From Eutreptiella sp. 'Long Island Sound 2002' (lineage: Eukaryota; Euglenozoa; Euglenophyceae; Eutreptiales; Eutreptiaceae), in contig OZ038383.1 of the NCBI GenBank assembly GCA_964036045.1, forward strand, positions 110,395,188 to 110,459,187: a stretch of DNA of 64,000 bases, given 5' to 3'. A program made the position numbers and the translations under genes. This document shows, one piece after another, positions 38,182-49,422 of this stretch (position 1 is its first letter; the number at the start of each line of letters is the position of its first letter). The notes below the pieces were generated by a model, which had not been told where the DNA came from, ran no database searches, and saw only the letters and a list, made by a program, of their open reading frames with translations.

Positions 38182-39630
38182 TTAGCGACGCTTTGATTGC
38201 TTGGACTTGCGCTTGTTTTTGCTGGAAGATGGCACGGTCCGAAAATCTCGAAGGATTGATGTCAACTCCTTCGCCCACCAGTACTCTAGGCAAGTTGTCT
38301 GCTCCTCATTCACTAATTGTCGGCACGAATGGTTGCTTGGCAACTCTCTGGTCAAGAGGCAATAAGCGAGGCCACGAATACACAAAGGCTTGTCCTGTAA
38401 TTCTTCTGCGTGGGTAATTTTTCCCACGACCCTCTCAAAGAGCTCTTCAGAAATCCAGTTGTTACCGAAGTACAAACCCTGCACCATGTTTTTCGTGAAC
38501 CTCTTAAAAAAGGGACCCTCGTACGGTAGCAACGCTCTTGTGAGTTCCTTGTTTTGGACCGAATGTGTAGCACCTTGAACATAAAAGTTCGACAGACAGT
38601 CCTCGTACTCAGGACGCCACCAGTCATCAGTGCGTGTCGCTTCGAGAACTTCGGTGCCGGTCACTTCAAGTGCTTCGGTGCCTGTCAGCTCAAGAAGGTT
38701 TTCTGGTCTGGACACTGGTTCTTCGTCACTGTCCATCCGTGCAACCACATACTCCTGATCAAGAATTTTCTCCGCTGCCCAACACCAGGCTTGTGATTCT
38801 GACCATCGAGGATAAGCATGCCTGAGGCGCACCCTTTCAGTAGGAGTTAGTTGCACCCAGACAGTTTGGTTGGAGGACTCATACCAGGCTTGTGGATCAG
38901 AGTAACCTTCAGACTCCTTCAAATATTGTAACATCACCTCTCGCCAGTTTGTTTGACTCACCACTTCGGGGACTTCTGCGTTCCAGGCCTGTTGAGACGC
39001 TTGTTCGAGCCCTGTAACCAACACGGTAAGGACCTTCTGAGCCTCGTACCATGGAACCACGTCTTCCGACTCAAAATCGATAGTCAATTCCAGCGCGGCT
39101 GCAGAAAGCTGGCAGGAGGTCTTGGCATTTCTTGTCACCTGTGGCGCCCGCTGAAGGAGAGACACTGGTTCGTCCACTTCTGTTTCATCACAATCCGCAT
39201 GAAAGAAATGTTCAGGGAAGTAAGGCGCGGGTTGAGACAGGGGCACTGGTTGTAACGGCGCCTGAGTCCAGGCTCTTGCATGGGCCAACAACGCAATAGG
39301 CTCCTGTGTGAGATCTTCATCGCAATCTGGCATTTTTTCTGTTCCTTCTGGCTGTTTTCTGTTACGGCGACGCTGCGCGCCTGGGAGACGACGTTGTGTC
39401 TTGTCTGGCTCTGCACCAGCATTGTTTCCTTCATCCGAATCCTGGCTGACCTTCAAAACCCTTCTTTTGTCTCCGTACATCGGATGAGCGTCAGCTTGTC
39501 CAGAAGCACCTTCGGAGTGCACATTCTGCAGTGCCGCACCAGCACCCGAATTTGGACAACGTCGCTTGGCGCTTGAACCAAGGCGCTTGAACCAGGTCTT
39601 CCACCACTTAGAATTGGAACTTGATATCAT
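38182..39630 (-). CDS. Retrotransposon ORF, 482 aa, unknown family (Gag-like position)
   Basis: This is the only long non-repetitive ORF. The frame is open into the LTR, but its first ATG is at 39,630, 20 bp inside the LTR edge; upstream entry would need a TTG codon. Residues 8-24 are basic and Trp-rich (KWWKTWFKR), and a second basic patch, QRRRNRK, lies near 86-92. The middle is acidic and rich in Trp. Residues about 314-337 hold three short repeats (LTGTEAL, EVTGTEVL, EATRTDD). The C-terminus is a lysine/arginine tail (about 468-482, SKNKRKSKQSKRR), possibly for nuclear entry or nucleic acid binding. There is no CCHC zinc knuckle, aspartic protease DTG, YxDD or integrase signature. Its position directly after the priming site is where gag normally sits. 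It could be a divergent Gag or a captured host sequence; I do not recognise the family. The frame has no stop or frameshift. Confidence 0.72.
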   Translation of the reverse strand: MISSSNSKWWKTWFKRLGSSAKRRCPNSGAGAALQNVHSEGASGQADAHPMYGDKRRVLKVSQDSDEGNNAGAEPDKTQRRLPGAQRRRNRKQPEGTEKMPDCDEDLTQEPIALLAHARAWTQAPLQPVPLSQPAPYFPEHFFHADCDETEVDEPVSLLQRAPQVTRNAKTSCQLSAAALELTIDFESEDVVPWYEAQKVLTVLVTGLEQASQQAWNAEVPEVVSQTNWREVMLQYLKESEGYSDPQAWYESSNQTVWVQLTPTERVRLRHAYPRWSESQAWCWAAEKILDQEYVVARMDSDEEPVSRPENLLELTGTEALEVTGTEVLEATRTDDWWRPEYEDCLSNFYVQGATHSVQNKELTRALLPYEGPFFKRFTKNMVQGLYFGNNWISEELFERVVGKITHAEELQDKPLCIRGLAYCLLTRELPSNHSCRQLVNEEQTTCLEYWWAKELTSILRDFRTVPSSSKNKRKSKQSKRR

Positions 39631-39637
39631 TTGATGA

Positions 39638-39649
39638 CTTGAATTGTCT
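39638..39649 (-). promoter_or_regulatory. Candidate self-priming primer-binding site
   Basis: On the minus strand the 12 bases AGACAATTCAAG follow the 5' LTR with no gap. They do not start with TGG, as tRNA-complementary sites do. They are the exact reverse complement of the minus-strand CTTGAATTGTCT at 39,935-39,924 inside the LTR. Tf1 of fission yeast and sushi-type elements prime with the 5' end of their own RNA paired at this position. Confidence 0.6.
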
Positions 39650-39923
39650 TGTAAGTGCAACCTTGTAAGTGCAAGGTCTATTGTTGGTGTCCTTTTCTCG
39701 GGTCTCTTGAGTTGCCTTGATTGGCAAAGCCTGCTGCTTGTTTGCTTGCTTGTTTCACCCGGTGCCTGCTGGTTTTACCGGAAGTCAAATCACTCCTCAA
39801 AGCAGTACATGCAAGACATCCATATCCCACAGCAGTAACGTACAAGAGTCAAATATGTCGTGAACCGGATCCAGTCACAGTAGCAGTGTTGATGGCGGCA
39901 CCAATAGCAGCAATGGCGGCAAG

Positions 39924-39935
39924 AGACAATTCAAG
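39924..39935 (-). promoter_or_regulatory. Candidate transcript 5' end that pairs with the primer-binding site
   Basis: The minus strand reads CTTGAATTGTCT, about 20 bp after the start of TATATA (39,955-39,950). If transcription starts at or just before this point, the RNA 5' end could fold onto 39,638-39,649 and prime reverse transcription. The TATA-to-start distance is shorter than the usual 25-30 bp, so the exact start is uncertain. Confidence 0.5.
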
Positions 39936-39949
39936 GGCTCATCATACCC

Positions 39950-39957
39950 TATATAAG
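39950..39957. promoter_or_regulatory. TATA box of the 5' LTR
   Basis: The plus strand reads TATATAAG and the minus strand CTTATATA. It is framed by AGACAATTCA (39,924-39,933) and TGAATTGTCT (39,975-39,984). The plus-strand reading is the better consensus, although every other orientation signal points to the minus strand. Confidence 0.55.
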
Positions 39958-40144
39958 TACATAGCATCAGGGGATGAATTGTCTTGCGGGAATACTATGC
40001 ACGCATCGAAAGGTCGCAAATATTATGCATGCACCGAGAAGCGCTCACAGAAAAGGCGTGAAATTATGGTCACTATTACCCGGCGCGACCTCTGTAGACT
40101 AGCGCTTCTGTCGCTAATGGTAGCGTTTGACGGCCGCAGTTACA

Positions 40145-40149
40145 GGAAC
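40145..40149. other. Target-site duplication (right), GGAAC
   Basis: It repeats 35,880-35,884 and continues straight into CAGTATGGAACC of the satellite. Confidence 0.9.
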
Positions 40150-41599
40150 CAGTATGGAACCACCATGGAACCACCATGGAACCACCATGGAACCACTAGG
40201 GAACCACCATGGAACCACCATGGAACCACGAGGGAACCACCATGGAACCACCATGGAACCACCATGGAACCACCATGGAACCACTAGGGAACCACCATGG
40301 AACCACCATGGAACCACCATGGAACCACCATGGAACCACCATGGAACCACCATGAAGCCACCATGGAACCACCATGGAACCACCATGGAACCACCATGGA
40401 ACCACCATGGAACCACCATGGAACCACCATGGAACCACCATGGAACCACCATGGAACCACTAGGGAACCACCATGGAACCACCATGGAACCACCATGGAA
40501 CCAGTATGGAACCAGTATGGAACCACCATGGAACCACTAGGGAACCATCATGGAACCACTAGGGAACCACCATGGAACCACCATGGAACCACTAGGGAAC
40601 CACCATGGAAGCACCATGGAACCACCATGGAACCACCATTGAACCACCATGGAACCACCATGGAACCACCATGGAACCACCATGGAACCAACCACTAGGG
40701 AACCACCATAGAACCACCTTGGAACCACCATAGAACCACCATGGAGCCAGTATGGAACCACCATGGAACCACCATGGAACCACTAGGGAACCACCAGGGA
40801 ACCACCATGGAACCACCATGGAACCACGAGGGAACCACCATGGAACCACCATGGAACCACCATGGAACCACCATGGAACCACCATGGAACCACCATCGAA
40901 CCACCAGGGAACCACCATGGAACCACCATGGAACCACCACGAACCACCATGGAACCACCATGGAACCACCACGGAACCACCATGGAACCACCATGGAACC
41001 ACCATGGAACAACCATGGAACCACTAGGGAACCACCATGGAACCACCAAAGAACCACCATGGAACCACCATGGAACGACCATGGAACCAACATGGAACCA
41101 CTAGGGAACCACCATGGAACCACCATGGAGCCACCATGGAACCACCATGGAACCACCATGGAACCAGTATGGAACCACCATGGAACCACTAGGGAACCAC
41201 CATGGCATGGAACCACCATGGAACCACCATGGAACCACCATGGAACCACCATGGAACCACTAGGAAACCACCATGGAACCACCATGGAACCACCATGGAA
41301 CCACCATGGAACCACCATGGAACCACTAGGGAACCACCATGGAACCACCATAGAACCACCATGGAACCACCATGGAACCACCATGGAACCACCATGGAAC
41401 CACTAGGGAACCACCATGGAACCACCATGGAGCCACCATGGAACCACCATGGAACCACCATGGAACCAGTATGGAACCACCATGGACTCACTAGGGAACC
41501 ACCATGGAACCACTAGGGAACCACCATGGAACCACCATGGAACCACTAGGGAACCACCAAGGAACCACCATGGAACCACCATGGAACCACCATGGAACC

Positions 41600-43660
41600 A
41601 CCATGGAACCACCATGGGACCAACCACTGGGGAATCACCATAGAACCACCATGGAACCACCATAGAACCACCATGGAACCACCATGGAACCACTAGGGAA
41701 CCACCATGGAACCACCATGGAACCACCATGGAACCACCATGGAACCACCATGGAACCACCATGGAAGTTCCATGGAACCAGTAGGGAACCACCATGGAAC
41801 CACCATGGAACCACTAGGGAACCACCATGGAACGGCCAGGGAACCACCATGGAACCACCATGGAACCACCATGGAACCACCATGGAACCACCATGGAACC
41901 ACCATGCAACCACCATGGAACCACCATGGAACCACTAGGGAACCACCATGGCATAGAACCACCATGGAACCACCATGGAACCACCATGGAACCACCATGG
42001 AGCCACCATGGAACCACTAGGGAACCACAATGGAACCACCATGGAACCATGGAACCACCATGGAACCACCATGGAACCACCATGGAACCACCATGGAACC
42101 ACTAGGGAACCACCATGAAACCACCATGGAACTACCATGGAACCACCATGGAACCACCATGGAACCACTATGGAACCACCATGGAACCACTAGGGAACCA
42201 CCATCGAACCACCATGGAACCTCCATGGAACTACCATGGAACCACCATGGAACCAGTATGGAACCACCATGGAAGCACTAGGGAACCACCATGGAACCAC
42301 TAGGGAACCACCATGGAACCACCATGGAACCACTAGGGAACCGCCATGGAACCACCATGGAACCACCATGGAACCACCATGGAACCACCATGGAACCACC
42401 ATGGAACCACCATGGAACCACCATGGAACCAACCACTAGGGAACCACCATAGAACCACCATGGAACCACCATAGAACCACCATGGAACCACCATGGAACC
42501 ACTAGGGAACCACCATGGAACCACCATGGAACCACCATGGAACCACCATGGAACCACCATGGAACCACCATGGAACCACCATGGAACCACTAGGGAACCA
42601 CCATGGAACCTCCATGGAACCACGAGGGAACCACCATGGAACCACCATGGAACCACCATGGAACCACCATGGAACCACCATGCAACCACTAGGGAACCAC
42701 CATGGAACCACCATGGAACCACCATGGAACCACCATGGAACCACCATGGAACTACCATGAAGCCACCATGGAACCACCATGGAACCACCATGGAACCACC
42801 ATGGAACCATAATGGAACCACCATGGAACCACTAGGGAACCACCATGGAACCACCATGGAACCACCATGGAACCACCATGGAACCACCATGGAACCACTA
42901 GGGAACCACCATGGAACCACCATGGAACCACCATGGAACCACCATGGAACCACCATGGAACCACCATGGAACTAACCACTAGGGAACCACCATAGAACCA
43001 CCATGGAACCACCATAGAACCACCATGGAACCACCATGGAACCACTAGGGAACCACCATGGAACCACCATGGAACCACCATGGATCCACCATGGAACCAC
43101 CATGGAACCACCATGGAAGTTCCATGGAACCACTAGGGAACCACCATGGAACCACCATGGAACCACTAGGGAACCACCATGGAACCACCAGGGAACCACC
43201 ATGGAACCACCATGGAACCACCATGGAACCACCATGGAACCACGAGGGAACCACCATGGAACCACCATGGAACCACCATGGAACCACTAGGGAACCATCA
43301 TGGCATAGAACCACCATGGAACCACCATGGAACCACCATGGAACCACCATGGAACCACCATGGAACCACTGGGGAACCACAATGGAACCACCATGGAACC
43401 ATGGAACCACCATGGAACCACCATGGAACCACCATGGAACCACCATGGAACCACTAGGGAACCACCATGAAACCACCATGGAACTACCATGGAACCACCA
43501 TGGAACCACCATGGAACCACTATGGAACCACCATGGAACCACTAGGGAACCACCATCGAACCACCATGGAACCACCATGGAACTACCATGGAACCACCAT
43601 GGAACCAGTATGGAACCACCATGGAAGCACTAGGGAACCACCATGGAACCACTAGGGAAC
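41600..43660 (+). repeat. B3 higher-order repeat, 1,352-bp spacing
   Basis: The GGAAGTTCC marker (41,767 and 43,119) and the ATGAAACCACCATGGAACT segment (about 42,115 and 43,467) repeat with the same 1,352-bp offset. The outer limits are approximate. Confidence 0.7.
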
Positions 43661-46600
43661 CACCATGGAACCACCATGGAACCACTAGGGAACCGCCATG
43701 GAACCACCATGGAACCACCATGGAACCACCATTGAACCACCATGGAACCACCATGGAACCACCATGGAACCACCATGGAACCACCATGGAACCACTAGGG
43801 AACCACCATGGAACCACCATGGAACCACGAGGGGACCACCATGGAACCACCATGGAACCACCATGGAACCACCATGGAACCACCATGCAACCACTAGGGA
43901 ACCACCATAGAACCACCATGGAACCACCATAGAACCACCATGGAACCACCATGGAACCACTAGGGAACCACCATGGAACCACCATGGAACCACCATGGAA
44001 CCACCATGGAACCACCATGGAACCACCATGGAACCACCATGGAACCACTAGGGAACCACCATGGAACCACCATGGAACCACGAGGGGACCACCATGGAAC
44101 CACCATGGAACCACCATGGAACCACCATGGAACCACCATGCAACCACTAGGGAACCACCATGGAACCACCATGGAACCACCATGGAACCACCATGGAACC
44201 ACCATGGAACCACCATGAAGCCACCATGGAACCACCATGGAACCACCATGGAACCACCATGGAACCACCATGGAACCACCATGGAACCACCATGGAACCA
44301 CCATGGAACCACTAGGGAACCACCATGGAACCACCATGGAACCACCATGGAACCACCATGGAACCAGTATGGAACCACCATGGAACCACTAGGGAACCAC
44401 CATGGAACCACTAGGGAACCACCATGGAACCACCATGGAACCACTAGGGAACCACCATGGAACCACCATGGAACCACCATGGAACCACCATTGAACCACC
44501 ATGGAACCACCATGGAACCACCATGGAACCACCATGGAACCAACCACTAGGGAACCACCATAGAACCACCATGGAACCACCATGGAACCACCATGGAGCC
44601 AGTATGGAACCACCATGGAACCACCATGGAACCACCATGGAACCACTAGGGAACCACCATGGAACCACCATGGAACCACGAGGGAACCACCATGGAACCA
44701 CCATGGAACCACCATGGAACCACCATGGAACCACCATGGAACGACCATCGAACCACCAGGGAACCACCATGGAACCACCATGGAACCACCACGCACCACC
44801 ATGGAACCACCATGGAACCACCACGGAACCACCATGGAACCACCATGGAACCACCATGGAACCACCATGGAACCACCATGGAACCACTAGGGAACCACCA
44901 TGGCATGGAACCACCATGGAACCACCATGGAACCACCATGGAACCACCATGGAACCACTAGGAAACCACCATGGAACCACCATGGAACCACCATGGAACC
45001 ACCATGGAACCACCATGGAACCACCATGGAACCACTAGGGAACCACCATGGAACCACCATGGAACCACCATGGAACCACCATGGAACCACCATGGAACCA
45101 CCATGGAACCACTAGGGAACCACCATGGAACCACCATGGAGCCACCATGGAACCACCATGGAACCACCATGGAACCAGTATGGAACCACCATGGAACCAC
45201 TAGGGAACCACCATGGAACCATTAGGGAACCACCATGGAACCACCATGGAACCACTAGGAAACCACCATGGAACCACCATGGAACCACCATGGAACCACC
45301 ATGGAACCACCATGGAACCACCATGGAACCACCATGGAACCAACCACTAGGGAACCACCAAAGACCCACCATGGAACCACCATAGAACCACCATGGAACC
45401 ACCATGGAACCACTAGGGAACCACCATGGAACCACCATGGAACCACCATGGAACCACCATGGAACCACCATGGAACCACCATGGAAGTTCCAGGGAACCA
45501 CTAGGGAACCACCGTGGAACCACCATGGAACCACTAGGGAACCACCATGGAACCACCATGGAACCACCATGGAACCACCATGGAACCACCATGGAACCAC
45601 CATGGAACCACAATGGAACCACTAGGGAACCACCATGGCATAGAACCACCATGGAACCACCATGGAACCACCATGGAACCACCATGGAACCACCATGGAA
45701 CCAACCACTAGGGAACCACCATAGAACCACCATGGAACCACCATAGAACCACCATGGAGCCAGTATGGAACCACCATGGAACCACCATGGAACCACCATG
45801 GAACCACTAGGGAACCACCATGGAACCACCATGGAACCACGAGGGAACCACCATGGAACCACCATGGAACCACCATGGAACCACCATGGAACCACCATCG
45901 AACCACCAGGGAACCACCATGGAACCACCATGGAACCACCAGGAACCACCATGGAACCACCATGGAACCACCACGGAACCACCATGGAACCACCATGGAA
46001 CCACCATGGAACCACCATGGAACCACCATGGAACCACTAGGGAACCACCATGGCATGGAACCACTAGGGAACCACCATGGCATGGAACCACCATGGAACC
46101 ACCATGGAACCACCATGGAACCACCATGGAACCGATAGGAAACCACCATGGAACCACCATGGGACCACCATGGAACCACCATGGAACCACCATGGAACCA
46201 CCATGGAACCACTAGGGAACCACCATGGAACGACCATAGAACCACCATGGAACCACCATGGAACCACCATGGAACCACTAGGGAACCACCCTGGAACCAC
46301 CATGGAGCCACCATGGAACCACCATGGAACCACCATGGAACCAGTATGGAACCACCATGGAACCACTAGGGAACCACCATGGAACCACTAGGGAACCACC
46401 ATGGAACCACTAGGGAACCACCATGGAACCACCATGGAACCACCATGGAACCACCATGGAACCACCATGGAACCACCATGGAACCAACCACTAGGGAACC
46501 ACCATAGAACCACCATGGAACCACCATAGAACCACCATGGAACCACCATGGAACCACCATGGAACCACAATGGAACCACCATGGAACCACCATGGAAGTT

Positions 46601-47610
46601 CCATGGAACCGCTAGGGAACCACCATGGAACCACCATGGAACCACTAGGGAAACACCATGGAACCACCAGGGAACCACCATGGAACCACCATGGAACCAC
46701 CATGGAACCACCATGGAACCACCATGGAACCACCATGGAACCACCATGGAACCACCATGGAACCACTAGGGGACCACCATGGCATAGAACCACCATGGAA
46801 CCACCATGGAACCACCATGGAACCACCATGGAACCACTAGGGAACCACCATGGGACCACCATGGAACCACCATGGAACCACCATGGAACCAACATGGAAC
46901 CACCATGGAACCACTAGGGAACCACCATGAAACCACCATGGAACTACCATGGAACCACCATGGAACTACCATGGAGCCACCATGGAACCACCATGGAACC
47001 ACTAGGGAACCACCATCGAACCACCATGGAACCACCATGGAACTACCATGGAACCACCATGGAACCAGTATGGAACCACCATGGAAGCACTAGAAAACCA
47101 CCATGGAACCACTAGGGAACCACCATGGAACCACCATGGAACCACTAGGGAACCGCCATGGAACCACCATGGAACCACCATGGAACCACCATTGAACCAC
47201 CATGGAACCACCATGGAACCACAATGGAACCACCATGGAACCAACCACTAGGGAACCACCATAGAACCACCATGGAACCACCATGGAACCACCATGGAAC
47301 CACCATGGAACCACTAGGGAACCACCATGGAACCACCATGGAACCACCATGGAACCACCATGGAACCACCATGGAACCACTAGGGAACCACCATGGAACC
47401 ACCATGGAACCACTAGGGAACCACCATGGAACCACCATGGAACCACCATGGAACCACCATGGAACCAGTATGGAACCACCATGGAACCACCATGAAACCA
47501 CCATGGAACCACCATGGAACCACTAGGGAACCACCATGGAACCACCATGGAACCACCATGGAACAACCATGGAACCAGTATGGAACCAACATGGAACCAC
47601 CATGGAACCA

Positions 47611-49422
47611 ATGCGGACCCCGACGGCAAAGCAATGCAGAGCCTGACGACAAAGCAATGCAGAGCCCGACGACAAAGCAATGCAGACCCCGACGGCAAAG
47701 CAATGCAGAGCCTGACGACAAAGCAATGCAGAGCCCGACGACAAAGCAATGCAGAGCCCGGTCGCAAAGCAATGCAGAGCCCGACGACAAAGCAATGCAG
47801 AGCCCGACGACAAAGCAATGCAGAGCCCGACGGCAAAGCAATGCAGGCCCCTGACGGCAAAGCAATGCAGAGCCCGACGACAAAGCAATGCAGAGCCCGA
47901 CGGCAAAGCAATGCAGAGCCCGACGGCAAAGCAATGCAGACCCTGACGGCAAAGCAATGCAGAGTCCGACGCCAAATCAATGCAGCGCCCGACGACAAAG
48001 CAATGCAGAGCCCAACGGCAAAGCAATGCAGAGCCCGATGACAAAGCAATGCAGAGCCCGACGACAAAGCAATGCAGAGCCCGGCGGCAAAGCAATGCAG
48101 GACCCGACGGCAAAGCAATGCAGAGCCCGACGGCAAAGCAATGCAGAGCCCGACGACAAAGCAATGCAGAGCCCGGCGGCAAAGCAATGCAGACCCCGAC
48201 GACAAAGCAATGCACAGCCCGACGACAAAGCAATGCAGACCCCGACGGCAAAGCAATGCAGACCCCGACGGCAAAGCAATGCAGAGCCCGACGACAAAGC
48301 AATGCAGAGCTGAACGGCAGAGCAATGCAGAGCCCGACGACAAAGCATTGCAGAGCCCGACGACAAAGCAATGCAGAGCCCGACGGCAAAGCAATACAGA
48401 CCCCGACGGCAAAGCAATGCACAGCCCGACGACAGAGCAATGCAGAGCCTGACGACAAAGCAATGCAGAGCCCGACGGCAAAGCAATGCAGACCCCGACG
48501 ACAAAGCAATGCAGAGCGCGACGGCAAAGCAATGCAGAGCCCGACGGCAAAGCAATGCACAGCCCGACGACAAAGCAATGCGGAGCCCGACGACAAAGCA
48601 ATGCAGACCCCGACGGCAAAGCAATGCGGAGCCCGACAGCAAAACAATGCAGAGCCCGACGACAAAGCAATGCAGAGCCCGACGACAAAGCAATGCAGAG
48701 CCCGACAGCAAAGCAATGCAGAGCCCGACGACAAAGCAATGCAGAGCCCGACGGCAAAGCAATGCAGAGCCTGACGGCAAAGCAATGCAGAGCCTGACGG
48801 CAAAGCAATGCAGAGCCCGACGACAAAGCAATGCAGATCCCGACGACAAAGCAATGCAGAGCCCGACAGAAAAGCAATGCAGACCCCGACGGCAAAGCAA
48901 TGCAGAGCCCAAAGACGAAGCAATGCAGAGCCCGACGACAAAGCAATGCGGAGCCCGACGACAAAGCAATGCAGAGCCCGACGACAAAGCAATGCAGAGC
49001 CCGACGGCAAAGCAATGCACAGCCCGACGACAAAGCAATGCAGACCCCGACGGCAAAGCAATGCAGCGCCCGACGACAAAGCAATGCAGAGCCCGGCGGC
49101 AAGACAATGCAGAGCCCGACGACAAAGCAATGCAGCGCCCGACGACAAAGCAATGCAGAGCCCGACGGCAAAGCAATGCAGACCCCGACGACAAAGCAAT
49201 GCAGAGCCCGACGACAAAGCAATGCAGAGCCCGACGACAAAGCAATGCAGAGCCCGACGGCAAAGCAATGCAGACCCCGACGGCAAAGCAATGCAGAGCC
49301 CGACGGCAAAGCAATGCAGAGCCCGACGGCAAAGCAATGCACAGCCCGACGACAAAGCAATGCGGAGCCCGACGACAAAGCAATGCAGAGCCCGACGGCA
49401 AAGCAATGCAGAGCCCGACAGC
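47611..49422 (+). repeat. 23-bp satellite array, block A4
   Basis: AG-type 23-bp units enter at GGAACCA/ATGCGGACCCC and leave at GAGCCCGACAG/CACCATGAAACC. The first part resembles the start of A5 at a 6,073-bp offset. A 24-bp unit (GCAGGCCCCTGACGG) sits near 47,844 and shifts the frames by one base. Nothing else was seen in it. Confidence 0.95.

Larger units (their letters stand above)
35885..40144 (-). mobile_element. Non-autonomous LTR retrotransposon, 4,260 bp, minus orientation
   Basis: Two direct repeats (35,885-36,801 and 39,650-40,144) flank a 2,848-bp interior. Each begins TGTAA and ends TTACA, and the element sits between 5-bp GGAAC target duplications inside the 11-bp satellite. 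Orientation is set by a G-rich polypurine tract next to the left LTR, a priming-type site next to the right LTR, and the only long interior ORF, all on the minus strand. No reverse transcriptase, RNase H, integrase or protease motif was found, and the space beyond the ORF (about 1.38 kb) is too small and too broken for a pol gene. It presumably uses enzymes from a related element. The LTRs differ at 5 of 469 alignable positions, so insertion looks fairly recent. The superfamily cannot be assigned without pol. Confidence 0.93.
39650..40144 (-). repeat. 5' LTR (right, 495 bp)
   Basis: It has the same ends as the left LTR. Where the left copy has 448 bp, this one has a 26-bp sequence (40,044-40,069). 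In the minus orientation it contains U3, then the TATA region near 39,950-39,957, then the candidate transcript start and the U5 region down to 39,650. It should be the promoter of the element. Confidence 0.92.
40145..47610 (+). repeat. 11-bp satellite array, block B3
   Basis: This continues B2 after the retrotransposon in the same register and orientation. Recurrent irregular units serve as higher-order markers: GGAAGTTCC (gttc at 41,767, 43,119, 45,487, 46,598), ATGGCATGGAACC or ATGGCATAGAACC, and GGAACCAACCACTAGGG. The block ends at GGAACCA/ATGCGGACCCC. No gene was seen. Confidence 0.95.

Noticed and set aside
39610-39630. TGATATCA near the ORF start as a tRNA-Met primer site (compare TGGTATCA)
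   Set aside because: It lies about 20 bp from the LTR edge, mismatches the consensus, and overlaps the start codon. The adjacent 12-mer is a better candidate.
39631-39660. Start of the retrotransposon ORF at 39,660 inside the LTR
   Set aside because: The codon there is TTG. The first in-frame ATG is at 39,630, so I used that.
35885-40144. Plus-strand orientation for the retrotransposon
   Set aside because: TATATAAG reads better on the plus strand, but the polypurine tract, the priming site and the only long interior ORF are all on the minus strand, and no primer site or purine tract was found in the plus direction.
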